39,786 nt of DNA from Fusicatenibacter_A intestinipullorum (lineage in GTDB: Bacteria > Bacillota > Negativicutes > Acidaminococcales > Acidaminococcaceae). The notes under the pieces are model-generated. The model made no database searches and was not told the DNA's origin. It was given only the letters and a program-made list of their open reading frames with translations. The position numbers and the translations under genes were made by a program. The stretch is from positions 1-39,786 of the forward strand of contig DWZP01000007.1 in NCBI GenBank assembly GCA_019117495.1. Direction: 5' to 3'. Each line of letters begins with the position of its first letter. Position 1 is the stretch's first letter. This document shows positions 17,062 through 22,863 of the stretch, in pieces.

Positions 17062-17090
17062 GCACCGCCGGTATCATCCGCCAGCGGTGC
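17062..17090 (-). terminator. Terminator of the C_GCAxxG_C_C gene
   Basis: A GC-rich stem (GCACCGC at 17062-17068 with GCGGTGC at 17084-17090, extended by CGG/CCG) is followed by eight Ts on the minus strand. Confidence 0.92.
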
Positions 17091-17105
17091 CAAAAAACTT
17101 TTATG

Positions 17106-17546
17106 CTATTTTAAAAAGCCCTTACTCTCCAAATACTCTGCCAAAAATTTGCCCATACGGTTAACAAGCTTTAAGCAGTTAATTAAATGCTCGCGCGTGT
17201 TAAACTCATACGGCATCAAATCTTTACATTCGGAAGAACCAAATTCTTTTACAAACAAATCATGATATTCCTTACTGTAAGGGTAAACTTCCGGCAAAGG
17301 CTTTTCCTGCGGGCTGGTGCGCCCAACAAAATAACTGATGACCATTACCGAGCCAACCAACGCGCCGCAAACAGCGCGGGCGTGCCCCATGCCTCCGCCA
17401 AAAGCCGTAACCATGCGCATGGTGTTGTCGTCAATTTTTAAGCCGCCTTCAGTACGGAACGCCTGCAAAATTGCCTCGCCACAGTTAAACCCGCTTTTAA
17501 AAGCATTGCCTGCCGCCGTGCCGATTCTTTCACTTAATTCACTCAT
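17106..17546 (-). CDS. C_GCAxxG_C_C family protein (redox-type)
   Basis: A 146-residue protein of the C_GCAxxG_C_C family. The spaced cysteines are visible: GFNCGEA, VCGALVG, SSECKDLM and HLINCLKL. Members are thought to bind a cofactor or act in redox chemistry, often in anaerobes, but no reaction is established. I chose ATG at 17546 because AGGAGGG lies 8 nt upstream and the family begins there. An in-frame ATG at 17594, also with a GGAG, would add 16 residues. Confidence 0.82.
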   Translation of the reverse strand: MSELSERIGTAAGNAFKSGFNCGEAILQAFRTEGGLKIDDNTMRMVTAFGGGMGHARAVCGALVGSVMVISYFVGRTSPQEKPLPEVYPYSKEYHDLFVKEFGSSECKDLMPYEFNTREHLINCLKLVNRMGKFLAEYLESKGFLK

Positions 17547-17625
17547 AACCAATCCCTCCTGTACGGAAAGTTTACTATGTATATATTTCGGCATAGTTAT
17601 GGTAACTCCTTTAAAATAAAAAGAA

Positions 17626-17649
17626 TATTAAAACAGCGGCAAGTGTAAA
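17626..17649 (-). promoter_or_regulatory. Candidate promoter of the C_GCAxxG_C_C gene
   Basis: The minus strand reads TTTACA, 16 nt, TATTCT. It is back to back with the plus-strand promoter of the antisense RNA (-35 at 17655), so the two units diverge from a gap of only a few bases. Confidence 0.45.
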
Positions 17650-17654
17650 CTAAT

Positions 17655-17682
17655 TTGACTTTTTTTACCTTTTTGCTATAAT
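17655..17682 (+). promoter_or_regulatory. Near-consensus promoter of the antisense RNA
   Basis: TTGACT at 17655-17660, a 16-nt spacer, and a perfect TATAAT at 17677-17682. The start of transcription is expected near 17689. There is no open reading frame or ribosome binding site downstream on this strand before a terminator at 17747-17797. Confidence 0.8.
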
Positions 17683-17689
17683 AATTATA

Positions 17690-17722
17690 GAAAAACAAAT
17701 GGCTGCCGATAGACGGTCAGCC
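17690..17722 (-). terminator. Terminator of the small toxin-like mRNA
   Basis: GGCTG-CCG pairs with CGG-CAGCC (17701-17709 with 17714-17722, one mismatch, tetraloop), followed on the minus strand by ATTTGTTTTTC. It would end the peptide mRNA almost opposite the antisense start site. Confidence 0.72.
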
Positions 17723-17746
17723 CAACAAAATGATATTGTTATTTAA

Positions 17747-17797
17747 GTAACAACCGTCAAAGTTTTGTCAGGACTCATGGCGGTTGCTACTGTTTTT
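17747..17797 (+). terminator. Terminator of the antisense RNA
   Basis: The stem GTAACAACCG/CGGTTGCTAC (17747-17756 with 17781-17790, 10 bp with one G-U) is followed by TGTTTTTTAG on the plus strand. On the minus strand the same hairpin is followed by ACTTAAATAA, so it should terminate only the plus-strand RNA. Confidence 0.85.
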
Positions 17798-17882
17798 TAG
17801 CGTAGTCTTTTCCGAGGGCATAGCCAAGGGAAAATACTGTTATTGTATAACCGATAATGGTTAAAATATCAATAACTTCCAT
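17787..17882 (-). CDS. 31-residue hydrophobic peptide, candidate type I toxin (TxpA/holin-like type)
   Basis: The frame starts at ATG 17882 with AGGAGGGG 5-6 nt upstream and ends with TAG. The peptide begins MEVIDILTIIGY, has one membrane-length hydrophobic segment (about residues 4-24) and ends with the charged tail GKDYAKKQ. Size, single helix and basic end match the small membrane toxins of Firmicute type I systems (TxpA, BsrG, putative holin-like toxins). The mRNA has its own promoter, a leader of about 105 nt able to hide the ribosome binding site, and a convergent antisense RNA. A small regulatory membrane peptide unrelated to toxicity is the main alternative. Confidence 0.75.
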   Translation of the reverse strand: MEVIDILTIIGYTITVFSLGYALGKDYAKKQ

Positions 17883-17887
17883 ACTAT

Positions 17888-17957
17888 CCCCTCCTGCATA
17901 GTATTTCCGCGTACGGATTTCTATATCAACAGAAGGTCACAGTCCCTCCGAGGAGGG
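17888..17957 (-). promoter_or_regulatory. Leader with sequestered ribosome binding site upstream of the small peptide
   Basis: The ribosome binding site AGGAGGGG (17888-17895) is perfectly complementary over 7 nt to an upstream CCCTCCT (17951-17957). The same upstream segment can instead form a local CCCTCC/GGAGGG hairpin (17944-17957). Between them a hairpin capped by TCCG-TACG-CGGA ends next to the site. Two competing folds around a ribosome binding site are typical of type I toxin mRNAs. Confidence 0.65.
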
Positions 17958-17995
17958 CTAACCGCCTACCGTTATGGCAGCACATTTGCCTAGAT

Positions 17996-18024
17996 AGTTT
18001 AACAGAAAAATATAATCCTGTAAA
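17996..18024 (-). promoter_or_regulatory. Promoter of the small toxin-like mRNA
   Basis: On the minus strand TTTACA (18019-18024), a 17-nt spacer, then TAAACT (17996-18001). The transcript would start near 17988 and run to about 17690, roughly 300 nt. It lies directly after the bidirectional terminator of the desulfoferrodoxin gene, which isolates the locus. Confidence 0.65.
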
Positions 18025-18047
18025 GATATTTTTACTTTATATGTTAA

Positions 18048-18081
18048 AACCCGGAGCCTGCTTTTGGCAAGCTCCGGGTTT
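18048..18081 (-). terminator. Bidirectional terminator after desulfoferrodoxin
   Basis: AACCCGGAGC pairs with GCTCCGGGTT across a loop of about 13 nt; both strands continue into T-rich sequence. Confidence 0.85.
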
Positions 18082-18097
18082 ATTTTACGCTGTTATA

Positions 18098-18481
18098 TTA
18101 TTTTACTTCGGTTTTCCACAAGCCGTGCAGGTTGCAGTAAGCGTAAACGGCAACGGGTTTATCGCCGCCTGCAAAAGCAAATTCTGCTGCCGGTTTGTCG
18201 CCCGGTTTCAGTGCTTTGCGCTGTCCGCCCTGTTCCGTTTCTACATAAATCCATTCAATATAATGTTCTGCAAGCATCGGGTGTTCAGCGCTGCCAACCT
18301 GTACTTTCAGCACGCCGCCATCCATGGTGTAAACCGGCAGGTGTTTTTCCTGCGATGCTTCTACGGTGTTGGCGGTAAGCTCTGCCATCGGTTCGCCGCA
18401 GCAAATAATAGGCACGCCTGCATTTTTAATCATACCAACCATGTTACCGCAATGTTTGCAAACATAAAATCTTTTTTCCAT
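18098..18481 (-). CDS. dfx: Desulfoferrodoxin (superoxide reductase)
   Basis: Reduces superoxide to hydrogen peroxide in anaerobes. The 127-residue protein has both iron centres: the N-terminal desulforedoxin site (VCKHCG, then ICCGEPM) and the C-terminal SOR domain (HPMLAEHYIEWI, then YCNLHGLW, giving the His4-Cys centre). I start at 18481 because AAGGAG is 9 nt upstream; the ATG at 18490 abuts the binding site. It follows the ZIP gene after 53 nt and is probably cotranscribed with it. Confidence 0.95.
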   Translation of the reverse strand: MEKRFYVCKHCGNMVGMIKNAGVPIICCGEPMAELTANTVEASQEKHLPVYTMDGGVLKVQVGSAEHPMLAEHYIEWIYVETEQGGQRKALKPGDKPAAEFAFAGGDKPVAVYAYCNLHGLWKTEVK

Positions 18482-18534
18482 TCTGTTCATCTCCTTAAAT
18501 AACTTTTGTGTTTATTACAAAGCCCCTGCTTTGA

Positions 18535-19356
18535 TTAACCAAGTGCCACGTCCATTATCATCATTATGGTAAAACCCACAATAAAGCCAATGGTCGATAA
18601 ATCTGCGCTTTCATGCTCGCCGCCGCTCTGTGCTTCGGGTATTAGTTCCTCCACCACCACATAAAGCATCGCCCCGGCCGCAAATGCCAGTGCATACGGC
18701 AAAACGGGAGTCATTCCGGCAACGGCCCACGCGCCAAGCACGCCTGCCATTGGTTCTACCACGCCGCTTGCCTGCCCGTACATAAAGCTTTTAAAGCGGC
18801 TCATGCCTTCACGCCTCAGCGGAATGGATACCGCCGCGCCTTCCGGAAAGTTTTGCAGGCCTATGCCAAGCGCCACTGCCATAGCTGCAAGCAAGGATGT
18901 ATGGTCGCCGCTTGCCGCCGCTGCGCCAAAGGCCACGCCAACTGCCAGCCCTTCCGGTATATTATGCAGCGTTATGCTGAATACCAAAAGAATACTGCGT
19001 TTTAAATGCGTAGGTATGCCCTCCGTCTGCCCCTCTTTGGCAAAGAAGTGGGCATGCGGCATAACGTGGTCTGCCAGGCACAAAAAGCCCGCGCCGCCTA
19101 CAAAGCCGATAGCCGCTACCAGCCACGCCGGTATGGGCGCGCTCTGCGCCATTTCAATGGCAGGCTCCAAAAGCGACCAGAAGGAAGCCGCTACCATAAT
19201 GCCTGCGGCAAAACCAAGCATCATATTCAGCACTCGCTTGTTTATTTCTTTAAAAAAGAAAACCATGCCTGCACCAAGCGCCGTCATAAACCAGGTAAAA
19301 CAGGTTGAAGCCAGCGCCAAAAGCACAGGGTCGTTTATTTTTGTTAAAAATTCCAT
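18535..19356 (-). CDS. ZIP-family divalent metal transporter
   Basis: A membrane protein of 273 residues with about eight hydrophobic segments. The paired metal-site motifs HNIPEG (131-136) and QNFPEG (168-173) identify the ZIP family of the ZupT/GufA type, which imports Zn2+, Fe2+ or Mn2+. A His/Asp stretch (ADHVMPHAHFF, 95-105) may be a further metal contact. Placement beside desulfoferrodoxin, which needs iron, and near flavodoxin suggests a metal-homeostasis neighbourhood; the metal cannot be told from the sequence. Confidence 0.92.
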   Translation of the reverse strand: MEFLTKINDPVLLALASTCFTWFMTALGAGMVFFFKEINKRVLNMMLGFAAGIMVAASFWSLLEPAIEMAQSAPIPAWLVAAIGFVGGAGFLCLADHVMPHAHFFAKEGQTEGIPTHLKRSILLVFSITLHNIPEGLAVGVAFGAAAASGDHTSLLAAMAVALGIGLQNFPEGAAVSIPLRREGMSRFKSFMYGQASGVVEPMAGVLGAWAVAGMTPVLPYALAFAAGAMLYVVVEELIPEAQSGGEHESADLSTIGFIVGFTIMMIMDVALG

Positions 19357-19381
19357 AGGTCACCTCTCTTGTCTTACTTTA

Positions 19382-19409
19382 ATTATATCTCAAAAAATAA
19401 TTTTTACAA
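19382..19409 (-). promoter_or_regulatory. Promoter of the ZIP-dfx unit
   Basis: TTGTAA (19404-19409), 16-nt spacer, TATAAT (19382-19387) on the minus strand, 26 nt before the ZIP start. Confidence 0.6.
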
Positions 19410-19455
19410 TCTATTTCACCAAAAAATCATTATTTTATTTCCCGGGCAACAGAAA

Positions 19456-19479
19456 AACGCCCCTAATGTTAGAGGCGTT
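19456..19479 (-). terminator. Terminator of the DUF3793-flavodoxin operon
   Basis: An approximately 10-bp stem AACGCC.../...GGCGTT with a tiny loop is followed by TTTTTC on the minus strand, 64 nt after the flavodoxin stop. I see nothing else in the interval between stop and hairpin. Confidence 0.85.
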
Positions 19480-19543
19480 GTTTCTGCTTTATGGAGAAAT
19501 GGATTTCACATAAACGGGGAGGGCCGCTTATGCAGAGAATAAG

Positions 19544-19966
19544 TTAAGCTTTGGCAAGCAGGCTGCCGATTTCTTTACATTCCTGTCTGGCAGCGTCATC
19601 AGGTTCGCCCATAGCAAGCACGCCCGGATGCAGAAGTTCCGCACCGTCAGCCTGTACTCTGGCTTCCCAGTCCTGCATGTAACTGCCGCCCCAGCCGTAA
19701 GAGCCGAACAGCACTACTTTTTTGCCTTTCAAATTATCTTCAACCATAGTAAAGAAGGGTTCAAATTCTGTTTCTTCCAATACTTCAGCGCCCATGGCAC
19801 TGCAGCCAAAAGCAATTTTATCATAAGCAGCTGCTTCGTCGGGAGTAATTTCGCTTACGCTTTTAACAACGGCCTGTGCGCCCGCTTCGGCAATGCCTTC
19901 GGCAACGGCCTCGGCCATCATTTTTGTATTGCCTGTTCCGGACCAGTAAATTACAGCTATTTCCAT
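19544..19966 (-). CDS. Flavodoxin
   Basis: A short-chain FMN electron carrier of 140 residues. The FMN phosphate loop YWSGTGNTKMM is at about 7-17, and FGSYGWGGSYMQDWE carries the aromatic flavin contact. ATG at 19966 has AAAGGAGG 8 nt upstream; longer frames run into the preceding gene. It lies 14 nt after the DUF3793 gene. Flavodoxins often replace ferredoxin when iron is scarce. Confidence 0.95.
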   Translation of the reverse strand: MEIAVIYWSGTGNTKMMAEAVAEGIAEAGAQAVVKSVSEITPDEAAAYDKIAFGCSAMGAEVLEETEFEPFFTMVEDNLKGKKVVLFGSYGWGGSYMQDWEARVQADGAELLHPGVLAMGEPDDAARQECKEIGSLLAKA

Positions 19967-19980
19967 TAATAATACCTCCT

Positions 19981-20562
19981 TTATATGGCAGCGGCAGCAA
20001 CTTTTAACGTTACGCCGTTCTGCAATGCCTGCATCAGTTTTTCGCGGCACAGCGTATATGCATCAAACATTTTTTGCGCGCGTTCTGCGTTGCCGTAAAC
20101 CTTCCAGTAACCGCAGCACTTAAAGTTGCGCCCTTTATAACGCTTAAAGCCTTCTATATCTTCCGGCGGATAGCCGAGAATGATGCCTATTTCATGCGGA
20201 AAGCTTTCTCCGCCCGCAATTTTTGCGGCAATCTGGTTTAAAAAATCCTGTACGCCGGTATTGACCTCATAACCAAAACGGGCAAGATAATTTTGAGTTA
20301 CCTTTTTTTGAAAAATCTTTTCGGTAAGTTCAGTATCATAAACCAAAATTAATATATGCGCACGGCAGCGGCACAACAATTTAAAACGCGTATGGCTCTC
20401 TTTAAACTGTTTTTCATAATCTGCCAGTATTTCTTCCGCCTGCGGCATTAATGCCGCAGGGCAGCTGAACAAATTTGCCGGTTTAATTCCTGCAATGGCA
20501 GGAGCCGCATGGAAAGCAAAAAATTCATCAAGATTATTAAAACCGAGAATGCTTTGTGCCAT
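19981..20562 (-). CDS. DUF3793 family protein
   Basis: 193 residues of the DUF3793 family. Recognisable conserved blocks are HEIGIILGYPPEDIEGF and KCCGYWKVYGN near the C-terminus. The family is common in anaerobic Firmicutes next to flavodoxin or iron genes and has no established activity; the CC pair could be functional. I start at ATG 20562, although its ribosome binding site (GGTGAT) is weak; a longer frame from 20613 would start inside the structured leader. First gene of the operon with flavodoxin. Confidence 0.82.
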   Translation of the reverse strand: MAQSILGFNNLDEFFAFHAAPAIAGIKPANLFSCPAALMPQAEEILADYEKQFKESHTRFKLLCRCRAHILILVYDTELTEKIFQKKVTQNYLARFGYEVNTGVQDFLNQIAAKIAGGESFPHEIGIILGYPPEDIEGFKRYKGRNFKCCGYWKVYGNAERAQKMFDAYTLCREKLMQALQNGVTLKVAAAAI

Positions 20563-20584
20563 AATATCACCAAAAAGAAAGATT

Positions 20585-20678
20585 GCTAACCAAATATTCC
20601 TCAGGAGGGGCATTGGTCAAAGCGCAGTTATTTAAGCAGTAATCAAAAGAAGAAGGTTCTTCAGAATACTTGGTTAGC
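20585..20678 (-). promoter_or_regulatory. Structured leader of the DUF3793-flavodoxin operon
   Basis: GCTAACCAAATATTC (20585-20599) and GAATACTTGGTTAGC (20664-20678) pair over 15 bp with one G-U in the minus-strand RNA. They enclose 64 nt that include further short complementary pieces. The element starts about 15 nt after the predicted transcript start and ends 22 nt before the start codon. I do not recognise it as a known riboswitch class. Confidence 0.5.
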
Positions 20679-20688
20679 TTAATCTAAC
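20673..20688 (-). promoter_or_regulatory. GTTAG-N6-CTAAC dyad, possible operator
   Basis: A 16-bp dyad that falls just downstream of the predicted transcript start of the DUF3793 operon. The same GTTAG-N6-CTAAC spacing recurs at 20721-20736, over the -35 box. It recalls half-sites of DtxR/IdeR-type iron repressors, but those have a shorter centre. Binding is inference. Confidence 0.4.
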
Positions 20689-20699
20689 TCACATTTAGA

Positions 20700-20728
20700 A
20701 GTATAACATAAAAAGCATTAGTTAGCAA
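20700..20728 (-). promoter_or_regulatory. Promoter of the DUF3793-flavodoxin operon
   Basis: TTGCTA (20723-20728), 17-nt spacer, TATACT (20700-20705) on the minus strand. The -35 box sits in the loop and 3' arm of the terminator of the preceding gene. Confidence 0.65.
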
Positions 20729-20746
20729 TCCCTAACTAATGCTTTT
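20711..20746 (-). terminator. Terminator of the DUF805-lipase-UDG operon
   Basis: A perfect 15-bp stem AAAAGCATTAGTTAG with its complement around a 6-nt loop, running into TTTTTAT on the minus strand. It also contains a GTTAG-N6-CTAAC dyad and the -35 box of the next operon. Confidence 0.88.
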
Positions 20747-20769
20747 GTGTAAAAATTTTTTTATTTTTT

Positions 20770-21414
20770 TTAACGTTTCTTAAACAGCTTAAACAGGTCT
20801 GTTTTTTCTTCACTCATAAATTTATAATCCGGTACGGCTTCTTCTGCTTTTTTGCGCGCCGCCTCCAAATCATAAAAAACTTCCCATTTGGCATGGTTCA
20901 GTACATGCGGGTCTGCAAGGCGCAGAAGATACGCCGGATGATATGTTGCAATGCAGTCGTACCCCTGGCGCGTTTTAAACCATTTGCCGCGGTCGCGCGT
21001 AATGCGCATATCCGGGCTGCCCAAATAATGCAGCGCTACGCTGCCCAGTGCCACAATTACTTTCGGCTGCAAAATTTCCAGTTCTTTTTCCAGCCAGCGC
21101 TGCGCGCAAAAATCGGCTTCGGCAATATTAGGCGTACGGTTTCCTTTTGGGCGGCATTTTACTATATTGGTTGTAATCACCCTGTCCCTTGTCATTTTGG
21201 TTGCCCACAAAGCTTTATCCAAAAGCTGTCCGGATGGGCCAATCAGCGGGCAGCCGTAATCATCCTCGACCCCGCCGGGTCCTTCTCCTACAAATACTAT
21301 CGGCGTTTCGGCGCAGCCAAACCAGCCGACAGGGCCTTTGGCAAATTCGCACAGTTTACATTCCCTGCATTTTGCCAGCTGCTGTTCAAGTTCCTGCAAT
21401 GCTTCTTCTTTCAA
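20770..21414 (-). CDS. Uracil-DNA glycosylase, family 4/5 (iron-sulfur type)
   Basis: Removes uracil from DNA. The 214-residue protein has the N-terminal cysteine cluster CRECKLC (C16, C19, C22), the catalytic loop GEGPGG (43-48), further cluster cysteines C87 and C103, and the late HPAYLLR motif that holds the active-site His. The start is TTG at 21414, with GAGAGG upstream. It overlaps the lipase stop as TTGA, so the repair gene is coupled to an unrelated secreted lipase. Confidence 0.92.
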   Translation of the reverse strand: MKEEALQELEQQLAKCRECKLCEFAKGPVGWFGCAETPIVFVGEGPGGVEDDYGCPLIGPSGQLLDKALWATKMTRDRVITTNIVKCRPKGNRTPNIAEADFCAQRWLEKELEILQPKVIVALGSVALHYLGSPDMRITRDRGKWFKTRQGYDCIATYHPAYLLRLADPHVLNHAKWEVFYDLEAARKKAEEAVPDYKFMSEEKTDLFKLFKKR

Positions 21415-22835
21415 TTTTCAACCTCTCCCAAACTACTCCACTGCGGTGTTTTGTTATATCTGGTTTTTATAAAGGGCAGGTATTGCTTCAGCTGCGTGCG
21501 CCCTTCTTTAACGGCATAAACGGCAGCGTGCATATTGCCCGATACCGGCGAAACCAGCTTGGAAATGCTGATAACATTTATTAATCCGCCATTTGCGTTA
21601 AAAACGCTCTGATTCATATTAATATACCAGTTTTGGCTGTTTCGCGGCTGATGCCCGTCCATTTCGGCAATTATAATGTAATCTGCGCCAACAGCCTGCG
21701 CCTCGCGGATAAAGTAATTCAACGGATAAAATTCCTGCCTGTATAATTTAATGTCGTCATCCATAATTATATATCTTGGCAGCATGTTCTGATATTCCGA
21801 AAGCAGAAAACTTTGGATATCCGGCATATAAGGGCGTTTTTCCAAAGCCTGGCTGGAACCTATCCATACAGCTACAAGCGGCTCGGTGCCGTTAAGCTGC
21901 TGCATTGGCGTTTTCGCAATCAGCCCGGCATCCTGCGCTTTTTGCAGCGCTTTGTAATATTTGTGTACCGATACATCAAAATACATTGCCATATCATGCT
22001 GCTGTGTTGCCAACTTAGGCGATACACTGTATTTGTATTGTTTGCCAAACTGCTTATAGCCGCCAAAAAAAGTCTGCAAGCTTCCGGGAACAGGGTCTGC
22101 CGTATTGGTTATGCGCCACAGCAAAATCTTATCGCCATAGGCTTTGGCAAATGCTGCGTTGCCTATGGCAGGTGCGCCAAAAGTAATTACCGGCACACGC
22201 CATTTTTCTATGCCCATGCTCACAAAGCGTTCCGCTGTAAGCGTTGCCACCGCACCACCAAGGCTGTGCCCTGTTAAAAGCACTCTTACTTTAGGGTTAT
22301 TTTTAATTTCCTCAACAAAGCATTTACTGCTTGAACCATCCTGCATGGTAGCACTTAAAACAGTGTTTACATATTCGTTAAACCCTTTATGCACCATAGG
22401 TACCGTTTCATCAGCTTTAACAGTTTGGGCAAAAGTTTTAAATTCTTCAACCGTACTGCCGCCATAGGGCACCTGTTCGGTTTCAAGGTTTATTTTCCAG
22501 TCACTTTTGTTGGCGCTTCCGCGGAAGCCCACTATATAAAAATCAATATCCTGTTCTTTAATATGGTTTTTGGCTACAACAATACTGCTGTCAACTTTAC
22601 CGTCTTTTAATTTAAACGGCACAATCTCCCAGCCGTAATCGCGCAAATACGCAATTTCCGGCGCCTGCTGCGGGTCATAAATGCCAATGCAAAGCCCTGC
22701 GGCGATATTAACAGCTTCTGTAAAATAGTATTCTTTTATAATTTCCTGCTTTTCGGTTGATATGGCAGCAGCAAAAGCATGCGGCGAAAAGCATAAAATT
22801 GCCAAAATTATCGCAATAAATTTTAAAACTTTCAT
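21411..22835 (-). CDS. Secreted class 3 lipase-like protein
   Basis: A 474-residue exported alpha/beta hydrolase. A signal peptide covers about 1-23 (SPHAFAAA). The lipase class 3 nucleophile elbow is GHSLGG with S191, preceded by the oxyanion-type GFRGS at 103-107. Residues about 330-474 form an extra C-terminal domain (including YIIIAEMDGH) that I do not recognise. It follows the DUF805 gene by 28 nt and overlaps the uracil-DNA glycosylase gene. The substrate is unknown. Confidence 0.87.
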   Translation of the reverse strand: MKVLKFIAIILAILCFSPHAFAAAISTEKQEIIKEYYFTEAVNIAAGLCIGIYDPQQAPEIAYLRDYGWEIVPFKLKDGKVDSSIVVAKNHIKEQDIDFYIVGFRGSANKSDWKINLETEQVPYGGSTVEEFKTFAQTVKADETVPMVHKGFNEYVNTVLSATMQDGSSSKCFVEEIKNNPKVRVLLTGHSLGGAVATLTAERFVSMGIEKWRVPVITFGAPAIGNAAFAKAYGDKILLWRITNTADPVPGSLQTFFGGYKQFGKQYKYSVSPKLATQQHDMAMYFDVSVHKYYKALQKAQDAGLIAKTPMQQLNGTEPLVAVWIGSSQALEKRPYMPDIQSFLLSEYQNMLPRYIIMDDDIKLYRQEFYPLNYFIREAQAVGADYIIIAEMDGHQPRNSQNWYINMNQSVFNANGGLINVISISKLVSPVSGNMHAAVYAVKEGRTQLKQYLPFIKTRYNKTPQWSSLGEVEN

Positions 22836-22863
22836 AGTTATTTCCTCAACAGTAAAGCTCTAT

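Larger units (their letters stand above)
17689..17798 (+). ncRNA. Predicted antisense antitoxin RNA (about 110 nt)
   Basis: This is the only plus-strand transcript I can support in the window. It is delimited by the TTGACT-N16-TATAAT promoter upstream and by a 10-bp hairpin with TGTTTTTT at the end. It is fully complementary to the 3' untranslated region and last four codons of the small peptide gene transcribed from the minus strand. This convergent 3' overlap is the layout of TxpA/RatA and BsrG/SR4 type I systems. Both RNAs fold the shared stem with a 24-nt loop, which would allow loop-loop pairing followed by duplex formation. Boundaries are predicted, not measured. Confidence 0.72.

Noticed and set aside
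17595..17640. N-terminal region of a longer C_GCAxxG_C_C protein or a further small gene
   Set aside because: Only a promoter-like sequence and a GGAG site are present; no additional frame with support.
17941..18000. CRISPR repeat or integrase attachment site in the small-RNA region
   Set aside because: There is no direct repeat array and no integrase or tRNA nearby; the inverted repeats are explained by the leader hairpins of the small mRNA.
19967..20050. Long form of flavodoxin with a 28-residue N-terminal extension
   Set aside because: It overlaps the end of the DUF3793 gene in another frame; the FMN loop and AAAGGAGG place the start at 19966.
20563..20613. N-terminal extension of the DUF3793 protein
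   Set aside because: The extra residues are encoded by the structured leader arm, and the conserved protein begins at 20562.
20711..20736. Canonical DtxR/IdeR box
   Set aside because: The half-sites GTTAG/CTAAC fit, but the 6-nt centre is longer than in the IdeR consensus, and one copy is part of a terminator stem. Kept only as a possible operator of unknown type.
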